From positions 3,282,520 to 3,346,519 of the forward strand of contig NC_054389.1 in the NCBI RefSeq assembly GCF_001625195.1: DNA of 64,000 bases, given 5' to 3'. The translations under genes were made by a program, and so were the position numbers. The notes under the pieces were generated by a model, which worked only from the letters and a program-made list of their open reading frames with translations, had not been told where the DNA came from and ran no database searches. How positions within the stretch are numbered: the first letter of the stretch is position 1; every line of letters starts with the position of its first letter. Shown in pieces: positions 1-11,006 of this stretch. Source of the DNA: Drechmeria coniospora. Lineage: Eukaryota; Ascomycota; Sordariomycetes; Hypocreales; Ophiocordycipitaceae.

Positions 1-916
1 GTCCTAGGAGGTATACCTTATACTAGTATAAACCTTTTTACAGAAACAATAGGAAGTACTAATAGTAATAAGCTTATAAGAAATAGTAATAAAACTATAA
101 AAAATAGTACTATAAGTACCCGGAAGTATAAATATAATAGTAATAGCCCTACCTACTCTTCCGGTAGCCCTTTAGGACTATACTAATCTTTTCAATAAGG
201 AATAGGCCTTAGGCCTACTACTATACTAGGGCTCCTAGGACTACTATATCTAACTATAATAAAACAATAAGGGAGAAATACTATAGCTACCCTAAGGCCT
301 ACTATATAATTTGCTATAAGACTAACTACTTAAAGTCTATAAATAGATTATAGACCTACTAAATAAGGGATAAATATAGGTAAGTTCGTTAGTAATAGTA
401 GTACTAATACTACTTACTAAGAAAGAAAATAAATAATAAAGGCTATACGTAAACTACTAGGCCCTAAATAAAATTATACAATAGGATTACTACCTACTCC
501 TATTAGTTAAAGAAATACTATACTTACTCTTAAGGGTATACTAGTTTACTAAACTAAATATATAAGCAGTATTCTATAAGTTACGTATAGTACTAGGAAA
601 TAAACCGCTTATAGTATTCTATATACAATTTAGTTTATTTAAATAGTTAGTCTACCCCTTTAGTTTAACTAAAGTACTAACTTTATTCTAAAGATATATT
701 AATAGGGTATTATAAAATAAATTAAGGAAGTAAGTTATAGCCTATTTAGATAATATCCTAATCTATACCTTTAAATCGAAGGCCGACTACCTTACTAAGG
801 TTAGGGAAATCCTTAAGCAGCTCTAGGTAGCCGGTTTATACCTAGATCTCAATAAGTACGCATTTGTAATAACAAAAGTTAAATACCTTAGGTTTATTAT
901 TTAAGCAGGCATTAAG

Positions 917-1500
917 TCTTGCAATTTGGGTGCGCAAGAGGAGGGGTAGTAGAAGTATATTGTACAGACCAGGGAATTAATTAAGCTATTAGTAATAGCA
1001 TAAGGGGAACTAGTTAGTAACTGGATAAAAGTACAAACTTAATAGTACCAAATTATATAAACGAATGCAATTATATTTTAAAAGAGAAACTATTCTAAGG
1101 GAATACCTACTGCCTTATATAGGTATAGAAGTATAGTAAAGACTATTCTAGCTTATTCTATAAGGTTCTAGCTTATTCTATAAGTAGGGTAAGTAATATT
1201 CTAGCTTATTCCAAGGAGTTCTAGTATATTCTATAAGTAGGGTATAGAATATTCTAGAATATTCTAGAATATTCTAGAGCGTTCTATACTATACCTAATT
1301 AGGTAAGTATCTTTAACAATAGTTTAGAGAAATAGTATATTATATACTATTAGTTAGCTCTATATACTTACTTATACTCTCAGTATAGTATAGTATATCT
1401 ACTAGCAGTAGTACTTCTAATAGTTACTACTAGTAGTAGTAATAATAGGATAGTATCCTATTTAGGTAGTCTTACTAGTATAAATCCTAGTATTTTAACA
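917..1500 (-). mobile_element. Solo LTR of a copia element (584 bp)
   Basis: This block interrupts the RT/RNase H coding of gypsy copy 1. It starts TCTTGCAATTTGGG and ends TTTTAACA on the plus strand, and a perfect 5-bp target duplication TTAAG lies at 912-916 and 1,501-1,505. It matches the 3' LTR of copia copy C (59,167-59,752), so orientation is given as minus by analogy. There is no internal region, so it is a solo LTR left by LTR-LTR recombination. Confidence 0.9.
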
Positions 1501-3004
1501 TTAAGGTTAGGCCTAACCTAGCGAAAACTACTATAATTTAAAAATAGTAACTACCTACTAAGGTAAAGGGGATTAAGAGCTTCCTAGGTTTTGCAAACTT
1601 CTACTATAAATTTATTCCTAATTTTATAAGCCTTATAGAACTACTTATAGCCCTTATAGGAAGGGGTATATTATTCCGCTAAGGACCTAAAGAAGATATA
1701 GCCTTCTAATCCCTTAAGCGTACCTTTTTATTATACCTAATCTTAGTATAATAGGACCTAAATAGAAAGACTCTTATTAAGACTAATTACTTAGGTAAGG
1801 TACTAGGCAAATACCTCTTATAAATTAATAGTAAGGGGGTCCTATAACTAGTAGCCTACTACTTAGCTAAACTTATACTAACAAAAAGAAATTATACAAT
1901 TTATAATAAGGAACTCCTAGTAGTTATTAGCTATTTTAAGGTATAATCGGTAGACCTATAAGGCGTTACGGAACTATTTACTATTCTAACGGACTATAAG
2001 AACCTTAAATACTTTACTAAACTACAGGAGATATTAGAATAATAAGTACAATAGGCGGAAGTCCTTATAAACTTTAATTACTTACTATAGTATAGACTAA
2101 GCTTATAAGTATAACGGCCGGATATACTCTTGCATTAGGAATAGGACAAAAAGAACATACTATACTTAAAATAAATACTTTAGCTAGTATTAATCTCTAT
2201 ACTATAGGAGGTACCTAAAGGCTAACCTACGTAAGAAGGTCCTAATACCTAAAATACCTAGGATATAGTAATTATAAATATAGGAATAAATTAGGTAAAT
2301 ATAGGAATAGACCGGGCCTAAGCCGGCTGTAAAGTACTAAGCGCCTAAAATACAATAGCTATAAATATAAGGGCGGACTAGGCCTATCTAAAGATAAAAG
2401 AGGGATAAGGAGCTATTAATATATCCTAACTACTTCTAGTAGTATAGGGATAAATAGGGAAAGAGATACTATTTTTATAAAATATACTAATTAACTAACT
2501 ACTCTTCCTAAAACCCTACCTATAGGAATTATAGGACTAAGCGTTACAAAATAATACAATATATAAAGCCTAACAATAAGCTATTACAATAGGTATATAG
2601 AAATTCCTAGTAGAAGTAAAGATAAAAGAATAAACAGCTAATTATACTATTAATACCTATAGCGCAATATACTATAAGGGATGCCTATAGTTACTAGCCT
2701 AGGAACTACTAATAATACGAATAATACAATAGATATACGAATTACCTATATCGGGCTACCTAAGTCGAAACGGAATATTCTAGGTACTTTAGCGGGACTT
2801 CTACTAGGATAGTATATCATAAGACATAGTACAATATATTCGGAATTACTACTACTACTAAAGCTATAAGAGCTATCTATAGAAATAGGGACTCCTATAA
2901 CTAATCCCCCTACTAAACCGTTATTAAAAGCAAATATCAATCGACTTTATAACCAACCTACTAGCACAAAACAATAAGGACCCCTAATTCTTAATAGTTA
3001 TTAC

Positions 3005-3176
3005 TATTATAGTATTACTAGGCGGCTGCTCTAAGACTCTCAATAATATTTATTAAAAGACTTAAAGGATAGGAAAACTACTTAGTAACTAGGGCTTCTA
3101 GTTATATGCATTCCTCCTAATAGGTCCCTTAGTTCCCTCCGTTCTCCTATATCGGGCTAAGCCTAATACTATAACA
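3005..3176 (-). mobile_element. Solo 172-bp gypsy LTR
   Basis: This 172-bp block interrupts the integrase region of gypsy copy 1 and is absent at the same place in copy 2 (near 22,660). A 5-bp duplication ATTAC flanks it (3,000-3,004 and 3,177-3,181). It matches the 3' LTR of the G1 elements in reverse orientation. It ends ATACTATAACA; its start is RIP-altered from TGTTACGG. Confidence 0.9.
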
Positions 3177-4199
3177 ATTACAGACCGCCTCTCTAAATTT
3201 ATTTAACTAAAGGCAATAACTACAATAAGTATAAAGGCTTATATAGAACGGTTTAAGACCTATTAGTAGTAATTTAGGGGTTTTCCTATCTAAATTATAA
3301 CGGATCGGGGATTAAACTAGCTTAGTAAGTTCTAAATATCCCTATACTTCCTTATTAGTACGAAATAACTCTTATTAACGTTATACTACCCCTAGATAAA
3401 TAGGAGTACTAAAAGAGTAAATTAGGAAATTTAAGCTACCCTATAGATCCTAATCTTATTTAAGTAATTCGACTAACCGGCCTACCTAGCTACCTACTAG
3501 CTTACCCTAAATAATAGGGAGTCTTTAGTTATAGGAGTTAGCCTAGATAAGCTATTATTAGGCTATAAAATCGATATAATACCTAGGGTAAAGGATAACT
3601 AAATAAGCGTAATAATACTAAAAGGAAGGGCTATTACTTTCCTATAATACCTAAGGGAAAGAATAAAAATTATATAAGTAGCTATTACCTTTATATAATA
3701 ATACTTATATAAGTTAGTAGTAGCTTTAGGTCGCTTAGTAAAGAAGTTTTAAGTAGGTAATAAGGTCTAGCTTAGCCTTAAATATATTAAAACCAATAGG
3801 CTATATAGGAAGCTAAACTAAGTAGCTTTTAAGTTTATAGTATTAGTAGTACTAATACTACTTATAGTAATACTAAATATTCCTTAGGGCTTATACCCTA
3901 CCTTTTATATAAACCTTATCGAAAGGGTAGTAAATAACCCCTTATATAGTTAGGTAGTATAAAATTTAAAGCTAGGCCTACTATTAGTCTAAAATAAGGA
4001 TAATACCTTACAAAAGGAATACTAAGTTAAATATATCCCTATAATAAGGGGGGCCTAAGGCTAAGAGGGATAATATAATACCCTTATAAAATAGCTAGGT
4101 TATAAATAACTAACCTAAGAACTAATAAAGGCTTTAGTATAAACGGAAGCCCTAAAGGAATTTATATAGTAATAGGAAGATCCCTATATAAATAGTAAA

Positions 4200-6090
4200 G
4201 TATAAGTAAGCTATAAAATAAAACGTAAAATTTTAACTATACTAAAGGAAAAAACTAACCCTAAAGTACCCCCAATAAGGGCCTAACCTAATACTACTAC
4301 TATAAATATATACTAACCGTACTACTTAGACTTATTAGTTTTTATATCCTTCTTACTTTTATTCTTCTTAGTATTCTCCTTAGGGAGGGTCTAAAAACTA
4401 TTTATTATAGTACTTAGGTAGGGGTAGGATATTATTAAAAGGGGTAAGGGTAAGGGTATAAAACAAAAGCGCTAAGTAACTTAAGCAATATAAGGGGTAA
4501 AGGCAATAGGGTAGTATAATAAAGTTATATTATTTACGCAGGATAAGCGTAACCTACTACTATTATAGGTAATACAGGGAGTAAAGGGGGTAGAATAATA
4601 CAATAAGGGGGAACTATTTATTTTAAACTTATATAACTTATAAATATTACAGTATATCTCGGCTAAAGTAGTTACTAACTTAGTACTAACGCCCTCCTAT
4701 ACCTACTAACAGTAGGCAAAACCGTATATATTACTCTAGATACCCGTTAGGGCCTAGGCTACGCCCTAAGCAAATACACTAAGCTATACGCTCGGTACGC
4801 TACCAAAACAGCTACTAGCCCAAGCTAGGGTTAAGGTATTAGCAGTAAGGATAAGGGCGCAGTTCGGGTCGTTATTATTAGTAATAGTAGGGGAGGAAAT
4901 AATACCTAGTATAAGGGTAAGGGTATAAGTAAGGTATATAGGGGTAGGCTCTATCTTAACTAAGGCTAGGGTATAAGTCTAAACCCAGCCTAAGGCTAGA
5001 AATTTAAGCAAAAGGACAATATAAGTACCCAATATAGTTCTAACCTTAAGGCGGGCCTTAACTAAAATATAAACATTACACTAAGCGTAAGTACAAAGGT
5101 TACATAAAGCATAATATAGCTAAGGGCATACAGCAAACAAATACAATACCTAAATGCATTTAGTATATATATACATATACGTACAGTAACTAGTACTATA
5201 GCCCAGTATATAATTATTACGGCTATTAGTAATAAGGTAATTAACGCAAAAAAGGTATATTCTATATACCTCCTCTAAAGGTATAAACTCCTTATTAAAG
5301 GAATTACCCTCCACTAAGTATTTACCTAAAGCGCAATAATAGTCCGACTTATTAGTATAATAGCTATAACGCAAGCCCAAACTATATCCAAGGGGGGGGG
5401 GGGGGAGTACCTATAGCAATAAATATAATAGCAATAGTAATAGTAACAGAAAGGTAAATAAGTCCTCTATAAGGGAAAAGCAATAATAATAAGAATAAAA
5501 TTAATAGTTCCTATTATTACCAACTTATTAGCTAATAGCCTAAAGGATATATAAAACGGCCCTAATAAGGAAGTAGTAACCTACCTTATAGGGAAGGAAT
5601 AATAATAATAAAGGAGTAAGTATAATAGGAGGTAGCAAAGGAGTTAATAATAAATTATATAATAAGAAGCTAGAAAATAAATAGGTATAATAGTTAAAAG
5701 AAAGAGGAATAATAAAGTATAATAGGAAAAAAATAAAAAGGGTAATATAAAGGGAGTAGTAAAAGGGAAAAGCAAAGTAATACTAAGCGCTTTAGGTACC
5801 TAGGGAATACCTAAGGAGGGAATAAAGTAAGGTAGAGTTAGTTACCTTAGGTACCCGGTAAATACCTAAGGAGGGGCTAAGGCAAGGTAGAATTAGTCGC
5901 TTTAAGTAACTAGTAAGCTCCTAATAGGGGACAATATAGAAAGGAAACTATATGCACTTAGTACCTAATAAATACTAAAAAAAAAAAATATTTTTAAGAG
6001 GAGCTATAAATTAAAAAGCCAGCCTAAAAAAGAGTAAGTTAGCTACAGCTACAGCTAGACTTTACTTTAAACGGGTAGAGCAAAACAGTA
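4200..6090. other. Long 3' region of gypsy copy 1 with no recognised domain
   Basis: This 1.9-kb stretch lies between the chromodomain-like end and the 3' LTR. It is shared with copy 2 (23,730-25,523) and with the truncated copy at 6,584-7,830. On the plus strand I see only stop-rich sequence. On the minus strand, 5,380-5,150 reads open for 76 codons (SDYYCALGKYLVEGNSF and onward), and the equivalent at 24,880-24,640 is also largely open. A poly-G run of about 14 lies at 5,392-5,405, with a similar run near 24,874. Function unknown. Confidence 0.5.
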
Positions 6091-6262
6091 TATTATAGTA
6101 TTAGGCTTAGCCCAATATAGAAAAACAAAAGGAACCAAGGGACCTACTAAAAGGAACATATATAACTAAAAGCCCTAATTACTAAGTAGTTTTCCTATTC
6201 TTTAAGTCTTTTAATAAACATTATTAAGAGTCCTAAAGCAGCCGCCTAGTAACTCTATAATA
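6091..6262 (+). repeat. 3' LTR of gypsy copy 1 (172 bp)
   Basis: It begins TATTATAGTATTAGGC just after a GGGTAGAGCAAAACAGTA stretch that also precedes the 3' LTRs at 7,831 and 25,524. It ends CTCTATAATA. The length is 172 bp, equal to the solo copies at 3,005 and 32,457. The unmutated ends were probably TGTTA...TAACA. Confidence 0.8.
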
Positions 6263-6412
6263 TATATTTAGCTAAACTCTATATAGACTTTTGCTATAAG
6301 GTCCTTTATAACTTACTAAAGGTTAATTTCTTTAGGCTTTCCTTTATTTATTTTAACTTATAATAGTTAGGCTTTTCCTTCCTCCTAATTAGTATAAGTA
6401 AAGTCTTTTAAA
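6263..6412. mobile_element. Short gypsy scrap (same sequence as the arms of the 36-40 kb inverted repeat)
   Basis: This piece contains CTATAAGGTCCTTTATAACT and a following stretch also found near 37,700-37,840 and, inverted, near 38,125-38,300. It joins directly to a minus-oriented 172-bp LTR. No coding domain is visible. Confidence 0.55.
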
Positions 6413-6583
6413 TATTATAGAGTTACTAAGTAATTGCTTTAAAGCTCTTAATAATATTTATTAAAAGACTTAAAGGAGGGAAAACTACTTAATAACTAGG
6501 GCTTTTAGTTATATATATTCCTTTTAGTAAGTCCCTTAGTTCCCTTTATTCTCCTATATTGGGCTAAGCCTAATACTATAATA
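6413..6583 (-). repeat. 172-bp family LTR, minus orientation
   Basis: It matches the reverse complement of the LTR at 6,091-6,262, with RIP-type changes; length 171 bp. It abuts the scrap at 6,263-6,412 on one side and a truncated G1 3' region on the other, so it marks a rearranged junction. I found no convincing target duplication. Confidence 0.75.
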
Positions 6584-8001
6584 TATACTTAATATAGTAC
6601 TAAAATAACTATTAGCTTAAGATAGGATTAAAGTATTAATAATAATAATAAAAGTATAGTTTAAGTTATTATTATTAAAGGTAGTAGGGAGGGAAATAAT
6701 ACTTAGTATAAGGGTAAAAGTATAGGTAAAATATATAGGGGTAAGCTTTATTTCGGTTAAAGCTAAAGTATAGGCCTAAACTTAATTTAGGGCTAGAAAT
6801 TTAACTAAAAGGATAATATAAGTACCTAATATAAATCTAACCTTAAAGTAGGCCTTAACTAAAATATAAATATTATAATAAGTATAAGTATAAAGATTAT
6901 ATAAGGTATAATATAATTAAAAGTATATAATAAATAAATATAGTACCTAAATATATTTAGTATATATATATATATATATATAGTAACTAGTACTATAGCT
7001 TAATATATAGTTATTATAGTTACTAGTAATAAGGTAGTTAATATAGGGGAGGTATATTCCTTATACCTCCTTTAGAAAAGTAACTCCTTATTAAAGGAAG
7101 TACCCTTTACTAAAACTTTACCTAAAGTATAATAGTAATCTAACTTAATAATATAATACCTATAATATAGGCCAAAACTATATTTAAAGGTAGAAGAAGA
7201 AGTACCTATAATAATAAATATAATAGTAGTAGTAGTAAAAAGGTAAATAAATTCCTAATAAGAAGGCTAAGAATATTAATAATACCTTTTATATAAGATA
7301 TAATAAGTATAGTAAGGGATAGTAACCTACCCTATAAGGGAGGAATAATAATAATAAGAAAGAAATTAATAATTCCTACTAATACTAACTTATTAGCTAA
7401 TTACCTAAGGAATATATAAAATAATTATAATAAGGAAGTAATAACCTACTTTATAGGGAAGGAATAATAGTAATAGAAAAATAAGTATAATAAAAAGTAA
7501 TAAAGGAATTAATAATAAAAATTATATAGTAAGGGTTTAAAAAATAAATAAGTATAATAGTTAAAAGAAGAAGGAATAATAAAATATAATAGGAAGGGAA
7601 TAAAAAGATTAATATAGTAAGCGTAATAAGGGGAAAAGTAAAGTAAGACTAAATACCTAAGGATAGAATAAAATAAAGTAAAGCTAAAAGTACTATAAGC
7701 GCTTAATAAATACCTAAAGAACTCCTTAAAAAATTAAGAACTATAATAATTAGGAAGACTAGCTTAGGGAAGAGTAGTTTAGTTATTACTATAAATAGAC
7801 TTTATTTTAAATAAGTAAAATAAAACAGTATATTATAGTATTAGAGTTAGCTTAATATAGGAGAATAAAGGGAACTAAAGGACCTACTAAGAAGAATATA
7901 TATAACTAAAAGCCCTAATTACTAAGTAGTTTTCCCTCCTTTGAGTCTTTTAATAAATATTATTAAGAGCCCTAAAGCAGTTACTTAGTAACTCTATAAC
8001 A
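6584..8001 (+). mobile_element. Truncated gypsy G1 3' end with its LTR
   Basis: The sequence repeats, with extra RIP changes, the 4,840-6,262 part of copy 1 (for example TATATATATATATAGTAACT near 6,962). It ends with a 171-bp LTR at 7,831-8,001. The 5' part of the element is missing. No coding capacity remains. Confidence 0.8.
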
Positions 8002-8236
8002 GTATACCCTAAGCCGGGTACCCTAATTAATAATAAGACGGCTAACTTTAAAGCCCAAAAATATAATACTACTAAGGCTATAATATTAAAATAAAATACA
8101 TAGAGTATCTATTTAAGCTACTATTTAAAGTAAAGGCTATTAAAGTTAAAGATAGAAGTTAAGGCAGCTATTAGAGCCGGATCTAGTACCTACCGAAGTC
8201 TAGCTTAAGTCTTAATAATTGTACTAATTTTTATAA

Positions 8237-8642
8237 AGTTATAAGGCTAGGCGTACGGGTAAAACCCGGGTAGACAAGGGCATATAGGTAAAGCCCAAGT
8301 AGATAGGAAGGTAGGGCAGCCTAGGAGTAAGGTACGCTCCGGCTATAAAAGGAATATAAGCCCGAAAACTCAAGAAGGGTTAAGCTTTAGTCTTAAATAC
8401 TACTCAATTTCAAAAAGAAGGCTCATATTATAGTATCGGGCTTTGCCCGATATACAAGAACGGAGGGAACCAAGGGACCCACTAGGAAGCACGCATACAA
8501 CTAGAAGCCCTAGTTACTAAGTAGTTTTCCCTCCTTCAAGTCTTTTAATAACTATTATTAAGAGCCCTAGAGCAGCTGCCTAGTGACTCCTTAACAGCTT
8601 ACTTACTTACCTAACTATTGTTAAACTAATCCGCCTATTACA
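8237..8642 (+). mobile_element. LTR of about 230 bp (family F type), itself split by a 172-bp LTR
   Basis: The outer sequence (8,237-8,425 plus 8,602-8,642) matches the 3' LTR of element F at 47,712-47,934 in opposite orientation. Shared stretches include the area around GGTAGGGCAGCCTAGG and the end AATCCGC. Removing the insertion leaves about 230 bp. I could not find a clean 5-bp duplication. Confidence 0.65.
8426..8596 (+). mobile_element. Solo 172-bp family LTR nested in the F-type LTR
   Basis: It is 171 bp and one of the less mutated copies: GGGCTTTGCCCG and ACGCATACAACTAGAAG are kept, and it ends CTCCTTAACA. Flanks are GCTCA (8,421-8,425) and GCTTA (8,597-8,601), a 5-bp duplication differing by one CA to TA change. 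Confidence 0.85.
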
Positions 8643-9853
8643 AAAGTACTTATTAAGAACTTAAGCTACTTTTTTCTATTTCTAAGGCTTAAGTTAGTAG
8701 ACTTAATATTTTAATTAATTGATTTTTACCTAGGCCTCTATAAGACTAGTATTATATATATTAAGGCCCTAGCTAATCTTCTAAAATAACGGCTTAGTAG
8801 TTTAATTAATTTAGCTAGGTATATATACCTTTATAATAGGTATTTAAATATTATATAATTGTTTAGGCGTTTATAAAGTATTATAGCTATATTTAAGCTA
8901 CTTTTTAAGGGCCTTATTATTTAAAATAGTTATAGACTTATCCTATAAAATAAGGCAGCTTAGTAATAGCTTTCCTATATTAATAGGCTATAGTTTATAT
9001 CCTTTCTAACCTCCTGTAATATTCTATTCTATAAGACCTATTATTTAGGCCTTACTAATTAGTATTATATCTTAGCTACTAACTAAAAATATAATACCTT
9101 TAATTACCTAGCGGTAAGCTACTTTAATTAGTAAAAATATAATATATTAAGAGGCTAAAGGATATATATTATATATATTAGTAAGAAAACAAGGAAAATA
9201 CTATTTTTAAAGCATTTATATATAAAATTATTAGTTATATAACTTTTATATCCATTAATAATAAGAAGCTATTTATTAATTTGTAATACTTTAGTCCTAG
9301 GAATAAAAACCTCTTTTAGTTACTTTAATACAATATTATTATTAGTCTAGCCCTTATTTATTGCTATAAAGCACTATTAGTTATATAGGGCTAATTCCTT
9401 AGGAAACTATTAGTATTTAAGGTCCTTACCCTTAAAGAAAATCAGTAGTATTAGGGCCTAACCTAAAGTAAAACGCATTTTATAATTATAGTCTAATAAT
9501 ATAATCTAAGTTGCTTTCTTAATTATATTTTCTTCTTTAATCTCCCTATAATTAGGCTATTATTACTAAGGCCCTTTAGAATTCCTATTTTATCTATATT
9601 TTATTAATATTAGGGTAAAATAGCCTATAAGGCCGATAGTTTTAGTAATTAGGACGAAGACTTAATTTAAAGAATAAAGGCTCTATTTAAATATATGCAT
9701 TTAATAGACTTACCTTATACTATACTAACTTTTGAGTTCTAGTATAAGAAACCTTTAATTTAATTTTTACCAAAAGGTTAAAGGTCGCCTTTAGCAATAA
9801 GAACACAGTTAGTAAAGACCTTTAATTATTAATATAAGGGTAGTAGCCCTAAT

Positions 9854-10043
9854 TGTAATAATATTATATATTGTACTATTTTCTAGCCTACCCTATACTC
9901 GTTATTATATAATGCGCGGACTACTTATATATATAGCCTCTTCCTCCCTATACTTATTATTTTATTTTTCTTTTCTTCCTCCTTAGTTTGAAAATTCTAT
10001 AATCTTTATATATACTACCTTCTTACTAGTCCGTATTGTAATA
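9854..10043 (+). mobile_element. Solo 191-bp family LTR (gypsy G2 type)
   Basis: A perfect 5-bp duplication CTAAT flanks it (9,849-9,853 and 10,044-10,048). It starts TGTAATAATATTATATATTG and ends TATTGTAATA, and matches the LTRs of the complete G2 element at 14,179 and 20,472. It interrupts the putative TIR element. Confidence 0.9.
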
Positions 10044-10250
10044 CTAATACACCTTAGGTAAGAACCCAATTACGTAAATATATTTCTTAATCCTTAGAAA
10101 GCTCCTATAATATTTATTTTATATTTTTAATTAAAAGGCTACTATATAATTAGTATTAGAGTATTTAGTATATAACTCCATATTAATAAGCAGCTTATAG
10201 CTATAGTAGCCCATTTTAAATAGTATTAAGAGCTATTTGGACTATTTTTT

Positions 10251-10570
10251 TAGTATAGGTAAATAGCCTAGGTATAGGGAATACTAAAAGTATATTTTTA
10301 TAATTAATTATAGTTAAATTATACGAAAAAATGCGGTTATAAAATAGTAAGTTTAATTAGTATAGGTAAATAGCCTAGGTATAAGGGATACTAAAAGTAT
10401 ATTTTTATAATTAATTATAGTTAAATTATACAAAAACAATGCAGTTATAAAATAGTATGTTTAATTAGTATAGGTAAATAGCCTAGGTATAGGGGATACT
10501 AAAAGTATATTTTTATAATTAATTATAGTTAAATTATACGAAAAAATACAGTTATAAAATAGTAAGTTAA
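10251..10570. repeat. Three tandem copies of a 107-108 bp unit
   Basis: The motif TAGTATAGGTAAATAGCC recurs at 10,251, 10,358 and 10,466, each followed by the same AT-rich sequence ending near ATAAAATAGTA. Units differ at a few positions, mostly G/A or C/T. It lies inside the right end of the putative TIR element. Confidence 0.9.
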
Positions 10571-10637
10571 TTTGTATAAAGGAGCTAAGTAGAGTACTTA
10601 TCTTAGGGTATACCCGTCTTAGGGGGGGCTGACTTAC

Positions 10638-11006
10638 CCTTGTACCTAGCTATATACTTTACATAAGTATATGTAAGAAAATATATTAATAAGCTAGTAA
10701 CTCTAAAATATTATACTTTATATTAATAACAAATAACTGCAAGCAGCTTCTTATTTATAACTAATATATAATACAATTCTTATTTGTACTTATACTTAAC
10801 TTAATTAATTTATAAATACAATAATAGTATTGCTTATATATTATATAGCTATAGTATATTATACGTATTAACTCCAGAAACTCTTTAATATACGTAGTAA
10901 GTTTATAATTAAACATAATTATATTAGTATTCTTGCATTTAGTATTACAGATAATATTAATACATTTTACTACCACCCTATGATTTACATATTCACTATA
11001 CAATGC
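10638..11006. other. AT-rich 3' flank of EXO70
   Basis: This 370-bp stretch is AT-rich but, unlike the repeats around it, still holds CA and TG dinucleotides, so it is probably host 3' flank and terminator region and not transposon. An 80-codon minus-strand reading at 10,761-11,003 has low-complexity composition (Tyr, Ile and Asn) and is probably not a gene. Confidence 0.5.

Larger units (their letters stand above)
1..6262 (+). mobile_element. Ty3/gypsy chromovirus remnant, copy 1 (family G1), RIP-degraded
   Basis: A plus-strand Ty3/gypsy internal region enters from the left edge. Reverse transcriptase is recognisable at about 540-905, with the catalytic box reading YLDN (743-754) instead of YxDD. 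After a nested LTR the frame resumes at 1,501 with the typical KGIKSFLGFANFYYKFI stretch, then RNase H (NYTIYNKELLVV near 1,890). Integrase pieces follow from about 3,177 (ITDRLSKF, TDRG), and a chromodomain-like end lies near 4,020-4,160 (YNTLIKxLGY, ALKEF). About 1.9 kb without recognisable plus-strand coding follows, then a 172-bp 3' LTR. Stops of the TAG/TAA type occur throughout, so no protein can be made. The chromodomain supports the chromovirus branch; the exact clade is not determined. Confidence 0.85.
8002..10637 (+). mobile_element. Putative DNA transposon with terminal inverted repeats, RIP-degraded, nested insertions
   Basis: The left end (8,002-8,070) and the right end (10,637 inward) share, in inverted order, a core reading CCCTAAGMCGGGTA followed by CCCTAA. 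A better-preserved end of the same kind lies at 13,179-13,250 (GTAAGTCAGCCC...AAGACGGGCACCC). Outside the LTR insertions (8,237-8,642 and 9,854-10,043) the interior at 8,643-9,853 has a plus-strand protein-like reading broken by TAG/TAA stops, for example SLINLARYIYLYNRY. I do not recognise the family, and no catalytic motif could be assigned. An alternative is that the two ends come from separate copies. Target duplication not seen. Confidence 0.45.

Noticed and set aside
10761..11003. 80-codon minus-strand ORF just downstream of EXO70
   Set aside because: Composition is dominated by Tyr, Ile, Asn and Lys, as expected from AT-rich non-coding DNA. No conserved motif is seen, and it abuts the EXO70 stop where the 3' UTR should be.
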